Assembly: GCA_002731315.1 (NCBI GenBank) | Contig: PCBG01000014.1 | Span: 1 to 64,000, forward strand | Source: Rhodospirillaceae bacterium | GTDB taxonomy: Bacteria > Pseudomonadota > Alphaproteobacteria > Puniceispirillales > Puniceispirillaceae | Length of the DNA: 64,000 bases | Direction: 5' to 3' | Part shown: positions 7,062-14,621 of the stretch, in pieces | Layout of the letters: every line of letters begins with the position of its first letter | How positions within the stretch are numbered: the stretch's first letter is position 1 | The notes under the pieces: model-generated | The model's input: the letters and a program-made list of their open reading frames with translations, nothing else | Databases searched by the model: none | Told to the model about the DNA's origin: nothing | Translations under genes and position numbers: made by a program

Positions 7062-8237
7062 ATGAACATGATCCGCCTTGAACACGAAAATTTTGTAGTC
7101 GCCGAACGGCTTGAATCCATATTGCGAGAGCGTTTGTTGAACGTTGTGGCTGCAGATTCAGATGCTTGCGGTGACCAGCGGTCGACCACTTATGTCTGCA
7201 GCGCGGTCCATGTGTCTGCTCTTGGTGGCGAGGAGGCTGCGATTGCACGCGGCCGGGCTTTAAAAGCCGGTGTGATGATGATTATCGATGAGGCGGCGAG
7301 CTGTTTCCAGCTGACCGAAGCGCTCGGCGGTAAGCTCATCCGCCTTTCGCTGCCCAAAGGTAACAGTGACGCTGTAGCCAATGATTATGGTTTGCAGCTA
7401 ATTGCAACGCTTTTGTCGGATGATGTCACCGTGGCGTCTGGTGATCAGGCAAGCCAAGATTTGTTTGGTCTCGCACAGCGCGTTGCTGCGACTGATGTCA
7501 CTGTTTTTGTAAACGGGCCGACCGGTACAGGCAAGGAAGTGTTGGCAAAGTTTATTCACAATTATTCCGAACGCAGAAATGCGCCCTTTGTTGCTGTCAA
7601 TTGTGCGGCGATCCCCGACAATATGCTTGAGGCGATCCTGTTTGGTCACGAAAAAGGCGCTTTTACCGGCGCCTCTACCGCCAATAAGGGAATTTTCCGC
7701 GCAGCCGACAGCGGAACGCTTCTTCTTGATGAAATTTCCGAAATGCCCATGACGCTACAGGCGAAGTTGCTGCGCGCCCTTCAGGAAAAAGCGGTCACGC
7801 CGATCGGGTCGCAAACCGATATACCTGTTGATGTTCGCATTGTTGCAACTACAAACCGCAACATGCCTGAGGAAATCCGCGCCGGCAAATTCCGCGAAGA
7901 TCTCTATTATCGGCTTAATGTTTTTCCGCTCAATACCGTCGCGCTTTCAGATCGGACTGATGACATCGTGCCGGTTGCCACATTCCTGCTGCACCGCCAT
8001 GTAAATTCGGTTACGGACATGCCCTGGCTCAATGACAGCGCGATTGATGCGCTACGCGCCCACAGTTGGCCTGGGAATGTGCGGGAATTAGAAAACGTCC
8101 TGCAGCGGGCTCTGGTGTTGGCTCAGGATGGGCTGATTACGGCGACTGAAATTCTCATAGATAATGCCTTGCACGGGTCTGTGGGCACGCCGGCGACTAT
8201 GGCCAGCGTGTTCCGTCCGAGCGCGGCACGGGCCTGA
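7062..8237 (+). CDS. FleT-like sigma-54 activator without a DNA-binding domain
   Basis: A 391-residue protein. Residues 1-125 are an unrecognised N-terminal region without receiver-type phosphorylation residues that I can identify. The AAA+ sigma-54 activation domain follows: Walker A GPTGTGKE (152-159), GAFTGA loop (199-204), Walker B TLLLDEIS (~219-226) and [10 protein letters not shown]. After the AAA+ module there are only about 40 residues and no Fis-type helix-turn-helix. An activator missing this domain must act from solution or through a partner; FleT of Rhodobacter sphaeroides works with FleQ this way. The gene opens the fliE operon (25 bp to fliE) and has its own sigma-54 promoter, suggesting autoregulation. 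Confidence 0.85.
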   Translation: MNMIRLEHENFVVAERLESILRERLLNVVAADSDACGDQRSTTYVCSAVHVSALGGEEAAIARGRALKAGVMMIIDEAASCFQLTEALGGKLIRLSLPKGNSDAVANDYGLQLIATLLSDDVTVASGDQASQDLFGLAQRVAATDVTVFVNGPTGTGKEVLAKFIHNYSERRNAPFVAVNCAAIPDNMLEAILFGHEKGAFTGASTANKGIFRAADSGTLLLDEISEMPMTLQAKLLRALQEKAVTPIGSQTDIPVDVRIVATTNRNMPEEIRAGKFREDLYYRLNVFPLNTVALSDRTDDIVPVATFLLHRHVNSVTDMPWLNDSAIDALRAHSWPGNVRELENVLQRALVLAQDGLITATEILIDNALHGSVGTPATMASVFRPSAARA

Positions 8238-8262
8238 TTGAACAGGCCGGAGGGCAGATAAG

Positions 8263-8577
8263 ATGACTACGATTGGACCAATCGGAAGCAGCGTCGGTTC
8301 GGCACATCTCGAAGTGCTTAAGCGCGCCGAACATGCGCTGCAAACCGAAAAGCCGGATACCGCTTTTACCGAGCGAATGACAAATGCGATTGCCGATGTG
8401 GCGGATGCTCAATCGAAATCGATGGAGCTAGCAAAAGCCTACGAGATGGGCATGGAAAATGACCTCAGTAAGGTAATGATTAGCCAACAGGTATCGTCTC
8501 TTGGCTTCCAGCTCACCCTTAATGTCCGCAACAAGGTACTCAGTGCCTACAAGGACATTATGAACATGCCGGTCTGA
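8263..8577 (+). CDS. fliE: Flagellar hook-basal body complex protein FliE
   Basis: FliE is the adaptor joining the MS ring to the proximal rod and is an early export substrate. The 104-residue protein ends in the family's helical hallmark region (VMISQQVSSLGFQLTLNVRN, then KVLSAYKDIMNMPV), where helices pack against rod proteins. Length and position before fliF match the family. It lies 25 bp after the FleT-like gene and 57 bp before fliF, so all three are probably cotranscribed. Confidence 0.95.
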   Translation: MTTIGPIGSSVGSAHLEVLKRAEHALQTEKPDTAFTERMTNAIADVADAQSKSMELAKAYEMGMENDLSKVMISQQVSSLGFQLTLNVRNKVLSAYKDIMNMPV

Positions 8578-8634
8578 TGAATCGGACCTCAACCCGCACT
8601 AAGCGAACTGAATTGATGAACAGGAATCAGAAAC

Positions 8635-10371
8635 ATGGCTGAAGCAACGACAGCAATAGACCCAGCTGCTGGAACCTTAGGCGCTGATAAATCAACAGCG
8701 GTCGCAAGGCCGGTTAACGGCCTGATGGGAATTCTGCAGCGTTTGACAGGTGGCCAGAGCATGCGCCAGATCTTGCCTGCCGCAGGGGCGATCGTTATTT
8801 CTGTTATTGGCCTCGCATTCTTTGTCATTTCGCAGCAACCGCAACGGACAACGCTCTATGCTGCGCTGCCGGAAGCTGAAAAGGCTCGTGTTGTTGATGC
8901 ATTGCGCAACTCCGGTGTTGATGTGGCGCTTGACCCAACGACTGGCGATGTGATTGTGCCTGTTGCTGATTATCACAGTTCACGCATGACATTGGCAGCA
9001 CAGGGTCTGCCAACATCGGTACCTGATGGTTATTCTGCAGTGGCTGACATTCCTATGGGATCCAGTAAGTCAGTTGAAAATGCACGGCTGAAGCAAGGCC
9101 AAGAAATTGAACTTGCGAGATCAATTAGCGAGATTGATGGCCTAGTCGCGGCGCGTGTACATTTGGCGATTCCAGAAAAATCTGTGTTTGCGCGCGCCTC
9201 GACGCCGCCAACGGCGTCGGTGTTCGCGCAGATGGAAAATGGCCGTTCACTGTCCCACCAGCAGGTTGATGCGATTGTCCATCTTGTTTCATCTTCTGTG
9301 CCACACATGGCAAAAAATGACGTCACCGTTGTCGATCAACATGGTAATTTGCTGTCAAGGCCGCCTCAGGACAGTGCCGGCATGCTGTCAGATGCCCAGC
9401 TGGAGCATCGCATCCGGCTAGAGGATATTTATCGCAACCGCGTCATTGCGCTGGTTAGCCCCATCGTTGGGGCGGGTAATGTGACGGCTCAGGTCAATCT
9501 TGAGATGGATTTTACACGTAGTGAGGTGACCGAGGAAATTGTTGATCCGGAAGGCAATGCGTTGCGCAGCGAGCAACGCAGCACAGAATTTTCGTCAGAA
9601 ATGAATGCGCGGGGCGTTCCTGGCGCCACCACGAACCGAGCGCCAACGCAAACGGAAATGGAAAAAAAGCAAGGTGACAATAGCGACTCTAGCGCTATGA
9701 ACAACCGATCGAGCAGCGAGGTGCGTAACTATGAGGTAAGCCGCACTGTGTCGACTACGCAGCGGCCTAGTAACCAGATCATGCAGATCCAGGCAGCCGT
9801 GTTGGTGCGGGAACTGGAAGCCGTCAATCCGGAAACCGGCGTGATGGAAGCTCAAGAAATTCCCCAGGAAAAACTGGATGAAATTCGCGCGCTTGTTGCT
9901 GATGCCATTGGTGTTGATAATGAACGTGGTGACAGCCTTACCGTTTCCAGCTCTACATTTGTTTCATCGCTCGAAGGCATAAAAAAGCCTTGGTATGATA
10001 TGGATTGGGCAGTGACCATCATGAGCCAGTCGCTGACAATCCTTATTATGGCGGTTGTTGTCCTTGGCGTAATCCGCCCACTGATCAACCGGATCATGGT
10101 TCCATCTGCACAGGGTGGGCCGGGTGAAGCCATCGTTGCGCATGATGATGAGGTCGACCTCGACACAGTTGAAATCCAGGAGGGCGAATCCCTCGAAGAT
10201 ATCAAGGCCAAGCTAAAGCCAAAGAAGGCGGCTATATCCGCTGAGATGCTTGATACAGCAAATACCTATGACGACAAGGTTGCAGTTATCAGGATGATTG
10301 TTTCGGATGAAGCTGGCCGTGTATCCAATGTCTTTAAGACAATGATGCAAAAAGATATGGACATGATCTAA
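8635..10371 (+). CDS. fliF: Flagellar MS-ring protein FliF
   Basis: FliF builds the MS ring in the inner membrane, the base for rotor and export gate. The 578-residue protein has a first membrane segment at about 48-68, the YscJ/FliF domain (TLYAALPEAEKARVVDALRN, then GVDVALDPTTGDVIVP), a Ser/Asn-rich extracytoplasmic linker near 345-365 and a second membrane segment at about 460-482. The cytoplasmic tail ends in VSNVFKTMMQKDM, the FliG-binding region. Start ATG 8635 follows a weak GGAA-containing ribosome site. Confidence 0.97.
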   Translation: MAEATTAIDPAAGTLGADKSTAVARPVNGLMGILQRLTGGQSMRQILPAAGAIVISVIGLAFFVISQQPQRTTLYAALPEAEKARVVDALRNSGVDVALDPTTGDVIVPVADYHSSRMTLAAQGLPTSVPDGYSAVADIPMGSSKSVENARLKQGQEIELARSISEIDGLVAARVHLAIPEKSVFARASTPPTASVFAQMENGRSLSHQQVDAIVHLVSSSVPHMAKNDVTVVDQHGNLLSRPPQDSAGMLSDAQLEHRIRLEDIYRNRVIALVSPIVGAGNVTAQVNLEMDFTRSEVTEEIVDPEGNALRSEQRSTEFSSEMNARGVPGATTNRAPTQTEMEKKQGDNSDSSAMNNRSSSEVRNYEVSRTVSTTQRPSNQIMQIQAAVLVRELEAVNPETGVMEAQEIPQEKLDEIRALVADAIGVDNERGDSLTVSSSTFVSSLEGIKKPWYDMDWAVTIMSQSLTILIMAVVVLGVIRPLINRIMVPSAQGGPGEAIVAHDDEVDLDTVEIQEGESLEDIKAKLKPKKAAISAEMLDTANTYDDKVAVIRMIVSDEAGRVSNVFKTMMQKDMDMI

Positions 10372-10376
10372 TCTTA

Positions 10377-10402
10377 GGGGCAGCGCCGTGTAACGATGCC
10401 CC
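10377..10402 (+). promoter_or_regulatory. Hairpin in the fliF-fliG gap
   Basis: GGGGCA (10377-10382) and TGCCCC (10397-10402) form a perfect 6-bp stem with a 14-nt loop, right after the fliF stop in a 91-bp gap. There is no T tract, so it is not a terminator. It may stabilise the 3' end of fliF mRNA or mark a processing site. Confidence 0.35.
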
Positions 10403-10462
10403 GCTAAAGCCTTAATCTGTGATAGGGCCCTGTGTGGCCGAATGGGATGAAAAGAGGGTGTT

Positions 10463-11500
10463 ATGGCAGAGCCAGTGAATGAAGATGAACAGGAAATTCT
10501 GTACTACACACTGAACGGCACACAGAAATCAGCCATTCTGATGATGCTGCTTGGTGAGGAAGAAGCTTCAGAAATCCTGAAGAATCTCTCGCCGCGCGAA
10601 GTTCAGCATCTTGGTTCTGCGATGTATTCAGTGCAGGGCCTGGATCAGGACACGGTCAACCTTGTGCTTGACGAATTTCTCGCCATCATCAAGGAGCAGA
10701 CAAGTCTCGGACTTGGTGCCGGCAATTACATCCGCAATGTCATGACGCGGGCGCTTGGTGAAGACAAGGCGCAGTCTGTTCTCAGCAGGATTACCCCATC
10801 CAGCACAGATCGCCCGATCGAAATCCTCGACTGGATGGATGCCCGGTCAATTGCCGAGCTGATCATTGACGAGCACCCGCAGATCATTTCGTTAGTTATC
10901 TCCTACCTGGATTACGGCCTCGGTGCCGATGTTCTGGGTCAGCTGCCAGAAGCAACACAAGCTGATGTAATAGGCCGGATTGCCACGCTTCAGACGGTTC
11001 AGCCGGATGCCTTGCGCGAACTCGAGAATGTAATGCAGCGCAAGTTCAAGGCGAATACATCGCTGCGGGCGTCTAAGGTTGGCGGCGTCGGGGCGGCTGC
11101 TAAGATTATGAACTTCACAAAGCAGGCGATGGAAGCTCGTATTATGGGTGCGCTGAAGGAAGATGATGAAGACCTGATGGTTGCCATCCAGGAAAGCATG
11201 TTTGTATTCGACAACCTCATCATGTCTGACGACAAGTCGCTTCAGACGCTGTTGCGCGGCACCGATACCGAGGATCTCATTCTGGCGCTTAAAGGTGCTG
11301 ATGAGCCGCTGCGTGAAAAGCTGTTCAGCTGTATGTCATCGCGTGCGGCAGCCAATCTGCAGGATGAGATGGAAGCCCTTGGTCCGGTTCGCCTGACCGA
11401 GGTGCAGGAGGCACAGAAACGGATCATCAATGTGGCGCGCCGTCTGTCTGACGAAGGTTCAATTGTTCTCGCCGGTCGCGGCGGTGATGACTTCGTCTAG
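10463..11500 (+). CDS. fliG: Flagellar motor switch protein FliG
   Basis: FliG couples the stator to the rotor in the C ring. The 345-residue protein shows the usual three domains. The N-terminal part binds FliF (TQKSAILMMLLGEEEASEIL). The middle domain carries the HPQIISLVISYL segment. The C-terminal torque domain contains LILALKGADEPLREKLFSCM followed by RAAANLQDEMEALGP, including the charged residues facing the stator. A GAGG ribosome site precedes ATG 10463. With PomAB also encoded here, the rotor partner of a Na+-type stator is present. Confidence 0.97.
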   Translation: MAEPVNEDEQEILYYTLNGTQKSAILMMLLGEEEASEILKNLSPREVQHLGSAMYSVQGLDQDTVNLVLDEFLAIIKEQTSLGLGAGNYIRNVMTRALGEDKAQSVLSRITPSSTDRPIEILDWMDARSIAELIIDEHPQIISLVISYLDYGLGADVLGQLPEATQADVIGRIATLQTVQPDALRELENVMQRKFKANTSLRASKVGGVGAAAKIMNFTKQAMEARIMGALKEDDEDLMVAIQESMFVFDNLIMSDDKSLQTLLRGTDTEDLILALKGADEPLREKLFSCMSSRAAANLQDEMEALGPVRLTEVQEAQKRIINVARRLSDEGSIVLAGRGGDDFV

Positions 11501-11525
11501 GCATGAGTCAGCACGAGGATAGTTT

Positions 11526-12734
11526 ATGATGTCGACTGGTAACGCAATGAGTGACACGCTAGATGAGGTGCTGGATGCGGCGGCTGCCGAATCCGATGCC
11601 GGTAAGCTGGATGATGCTGAAATCCAACGTCTTGTAGCGCTGTCACGGGATGCCAGCTATCGCCGCACAGAGCGTGTCCCGGTGAAATCCGTCGAGGCGT
11701 TTGAACCGCGTTCGCTTGTGTCCATTGCAATGGCAGCGCAGCGTCGACGTGAGGAAGAAATGAGCCTTGATGCAGCGGCTGCCGAGACAACCTCGGCTGA
11801 CCGCGACGTATCACCTAACGTGCTGCCGACTGATGGTAACCAGAGCACAGATGATGATGCTACTGAATTGGGGACAACGGGTCAGGATGCGGATAGGCCG
11901 TTCGCAGAAGGTGATATGCCGCCGGTGCAGTCGGCTGGCGGTCAAGACATGGCACCTGCTGATGATGAAAGTGCAGCTGGCAACGCCCAAACAGGCGAAG
12001 GGCAAGCAGATGCAACGCTGGCAGATGAAGCAAAGTCTGGCGACGCGCCAGCTGCTGGCATGGCCCCCAATGTCGATTTTGAGGCTGGTCATGCCTCAGG
12101 TCTAGAAGAAGGCCGCAAAGTCGGTTTTGATGAGGGCCATGCCAAAGGAATGGATGAAGGCCGTGATGCCGGTCGTTCTGAGGCTTCGGCACATCTGGAG
12201 CGCGCCATCCAGGCGTTCGAAGTCGCTGCGGCAAAACTGGGCGGACTTGCAGAGATTGACGGCGGCGCTTTGTCCAAAAGCATTAATGATGTGGTCCTTT
12301 CATTGGCAAGCGAGCGCGCCGGTCATGCTATCGAGGCACTTCCCGATGCCTTTGCAATGCGCATCGAAAAGCTGGTAGGTACGATCCGCACTGTGACGGG
12401 TACGCCGGTCATCAGGCTGAACGCCGCTGATCTTGCCGCGATTGCGCCGCTTGTTGAAACGCGCGAAAAACTTCGCCACTACAGCTTTGTTGAAGATCAT
12501 GACATGGTGCGCGGTGATCTGTCCGTAACCCTTGGCACAATTGGCATTGACGACATTCTTGCCATAGACTCACCGAAAAAAGATTGGTCCGAGAAGGGCA
12601 AGAGCGAAGAGGGCGCAACGAACAGGAACTCGGCTGAAGACGCGGAGAGCGATATGGCCGTGGTGGAAGATCTGCAGAGCGACGCTGATTTAACTCAACC
12701 TTCAAACGAGGCAGAAGATGGCCCGACTGAGTGA
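11526..12734 (+). CDS. fliH: Flagellar assembly protein FliH, unusually long and acidic
   Basis: FliH regulates the export ATPase FliI at the base of the motor. The diagnostic glycine-repeat helix (GLEEGRKVGFDEGHAKGMDE) starts near residue 196, followed by the coiled-coil and V-ATPase E-like region. The protein is 402 aa against about 230-260 for typical FliH. The surplus is an acidic, Ala/Asp/Glu-rich N-terminal segment (roughly 75-190) and an acidic tail after 345. The start is one of two adjacent ATGs at 11526/11529 behind GAGGA. The 3' end overlaps fliI by 17 bp. Confidence 0.9.
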   Translation: MMSTGNAMSDTLDEVLDAAAAESDAGKLDDAEIQRLVALSRDASYRRTERVPVKSVEAFEPRSLVSIAMAAQRRREEEMSLDAAAAETTSADRDVSPNVLPTDGNQSTDDDATELGTTGQDADRPFAEGDMPPVQSAGGQDMAPADDESAAGNAQTGEGQADATLADEAKSGDAPAAGMAPNVDFEAGHASGLEEGRKVGFDEGHAKGMDEGRDAGRSEASAHLERAIQAFEVAAAKLGGLAEIDGGALSKSINDVVLSLASERAGHAIEALPDAFAMRIEKLVGTIRTVTGTPVIRLNAADLAAIAPLVETREKLRHYSFVEDHDMVRGDLSVTLGTIGIDDILAIDSPKKDWSEKGKSEEGATNRNSAEDAESDMAVVEDLQSDADLTQPSNEAEDGPTE

Positions 12735-14043
12735 AAATCTGCAGTCTGGCGTTGCGTCCTTGGTAAAGGACCGACAACTATCTATGTTCGGTCATGTCAG
12801 CCGTTACGATGGGCAGGTCATTGAATGCGGTGGGTTTCCTGCGAACATCGGGTCGCTATGTTCTGTCGAAACCGATGACGAAACCCCTGCAATTGCCGAA
12901 TTGATTGGCTTTAACAATGGCAACAACCTGCTGTCACTTTATCAGTTTGGCGCACGAATTCGTGTGGGTGCTCGTGTCACCCTTGCTGATGACGGGGCGA
13001 TGGTTCCGGTCGGCGATGGCTTGCTAGGTCGGGTAACAGATGCGCTAGGCAACCCACTGGATGGCGGCAATATGCCGATTCTTGATGACCGTTGGCCGCT
13101 CATGGGACGCGAAGTGAATCCGTTAACGCGCAAATCCGTGGATGCCCCGCTTGATGTCGGGGTACGGGCGATCAACGCGTTGCTTTCGGTTGGCAAAGGG
13201 CAACGGATCGGCATCATCGCTGGCTCAGGTGTCGGCAAGTCTGTGCTTCTTGGCATGATGAGCCGCTATGCTGTTGCCGATATAGTGGTTGTCGGCATGA
13301 TTGGCGAGCGTGGGCGAGAAGTAGGTGACTTTGCCAAGGTTGTTCTGGAAGGTGACTCAAAGGGACGAACAGCTGTTGTTGCGGTGCCAGCCGACCGGTC
13401 GCCCTTGTTGCGTATTCGCGGTGCCGAACGCGCAACGGCAATCGCCGAATATTATCGCGATCAGGGCAAGGATGTTCTGCTAATCATGGATTCCCTGACA
13501 CGTGTTGCTCATGCCCGGCGGGAAATCGGACTGGCTCTTGGTGAACAGCCGACCGCCAAAGGCTATCCGCCATCCGTGATGTCGCTGATCCCGCGACTGA
13601 TCGAGCGGACCGGCAGTGGTCCGGCAGGCAAGGGAACCATCACTTCCATCTACACTGTGCTTGCGGATGGTGATGATGCGAATGATCCAGTTGTCGATAC
13701 CGCCCGTGCTATCCTTGACGGACATATTCTGTTGTCACGACAACAGACCCAGATGGGGGTCTATCCTGCCATTGACGTGCCAGCGTCGGTCAGCCGGGTA
13801 ATGAATGACATCGTGGATACGAAACAGGCCGAGGCAGCCCGGAAATTCCGCCGGCTGGTCTCGCTCTATATGGAAAACCGTGACCTGATTCTGATGGGTG
13901 GCTATGCGCCCGGTCAGGACGCTGAACTGGATCTGGCGGTCAACATGTGGCCACAACTTATCCAGCATATCCAGCAGCTTGAAGACGAGAAGGCGGAATT
14001 TGGCGCCAGTCGTAACGCACTTGTTTCTCTGATGGGAGCTTAG
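12718..14043 (+). CDS. fliI: Flagellum-specific export ATPase FliI
   Basis: FliI is the hexameric ATPase of the flagellar type III export apparatus, related to F1-beta. The 441-residue protein has Walker A GSGVGKS (about 169-175), Walker B VLLIMDSLTR and the family segment GEQPTAKGYPPSVM. The start overlaps the end of fliH, implying translational coupling of regulator and ATPase. fliJ follows after 4 bp. Confidence 0.98.
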   Translation: MARLSENLQSGVASLVKDRQLSMFGHVSRYDGQVIECGGFPANIGSLCSVETDDETPAIAELIGFNNGNNLLSLYQFGARIRVGARVTLADDGAMVPVGDGLLGRVTDALGNPLDGGNMPILDDRWPLMGREVNPLTRKSVDAPLDVGVRAINALLSVGKGQRIGIIAGSGVGKSVLLGMMSRYAVADIVVVGMIGERGREVGDFAKVVLEGDSKGRTAVVAVPADRSPLLRIRGAERATAIAEYYRDQGKDVLLIMDSLTRVAHARREIGLALGEQPTAKGYPPSVMSLIPRLIERTGSGPAGKGTITSIYTVLADGDDANDPVVDTARAILDGHILLSRQQTQMGVYPAIDVPASVSRVMNDIVDTKQAEAARKFRRLVSLYMENRDLILMGGYAPGQDAELDLAVNMWPQLIQHIQQLEDEKAEFGASRNALVSLMGA

Positions 14044-14047
14044 AGCG

Positions 14048-14464
14048 ATGGCGTCGGGAAAGAGCGTTTTCCATAGATTGGCACTCAAAAAGAAGGTCGC
14101 ACTTGCCAAGAAACAGCAGGCAGTGAAAACTCTGCAGGAAGAATTAGATCGCACCACTGGCGTGCGTGACCAGATTGCTGAGATGGCGGAAACCATGAAT
14201 CTGCCGATTGGCGAGACAACTATCCAGCACATTCGATCTGCAAGCTGGTATGGCAACCAGATTCAGGAACAGCTACTCACCATCTCAAACCGCGCCGACT
14301 TTCTGACTGAGGAAGTCACCGACCAGCGACGTGACATGGCGATGACCCGAAACCAACATGAACGGGCCGCGCAGAAAAGCGTAGAATTTGACCGCAGCCA
14401 GCAAGCTGAGCGCGAGGCCCGGCTTGAAGCATCAATGCCGCCTCGACGTTCGCCGTCACGCTGA
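14048..14464 (+). CDS. fliJ: Flagellar export protein FliJ
   Basis: FliJ is a small coiled-coil stalk protein that sits in the FliI hexamer and contacts FlhA. The 138-residue sequence is highly charged and helical with two long coils (about 10-55 and 75-130), as in the family, although identity in this family is always low. It is 4 bp after fliI, the canonical position. The C-terminus is basic and Ser/Pro-rich. Confidence 0.88.
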   Translation: MASGKSVFHRLALKKKVALAKKQQAVKTLQEELDRTTGVRDQIAEMAETMNLPIGETTIQHIRSASWYGNQIQEQLLTISNRADFLTEEVTDQRRDMAMTRNQHERAAQKSVEFDRSQQAEREARLEASMPPRRSPSR

Positions 14465-14534
14465 CCCCCTGAACATTCTGCAGGCACATTGGTCCGGTTT
14501 TATTACTATGCCTAGGTGTCCCGCCGCCAGTGTC

Positions 14535-14549
14535 TGGCATCCTTTTTGC
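14535..14549 (+). promoter_or_regulatory. Sigma-54 promoter of fliK
   Basis: TGGCATCCTTTTTGC matches the consensus with exact spacing and lies in the 157-bp gap between fliJ and the chosen fliK start. The predicted start of transcription is near 14561, which excludes the longer fliK reading frame that begins inside fliJ. Confidence 0.75.
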
Positions 14550-14621
14550 AGTCAATCCGAAGGGAACATCCAATGGGGCGGCTTGGAAAGGCTGCGCAGA
14601 AGACAGGCAAGGTGGGCGCAG

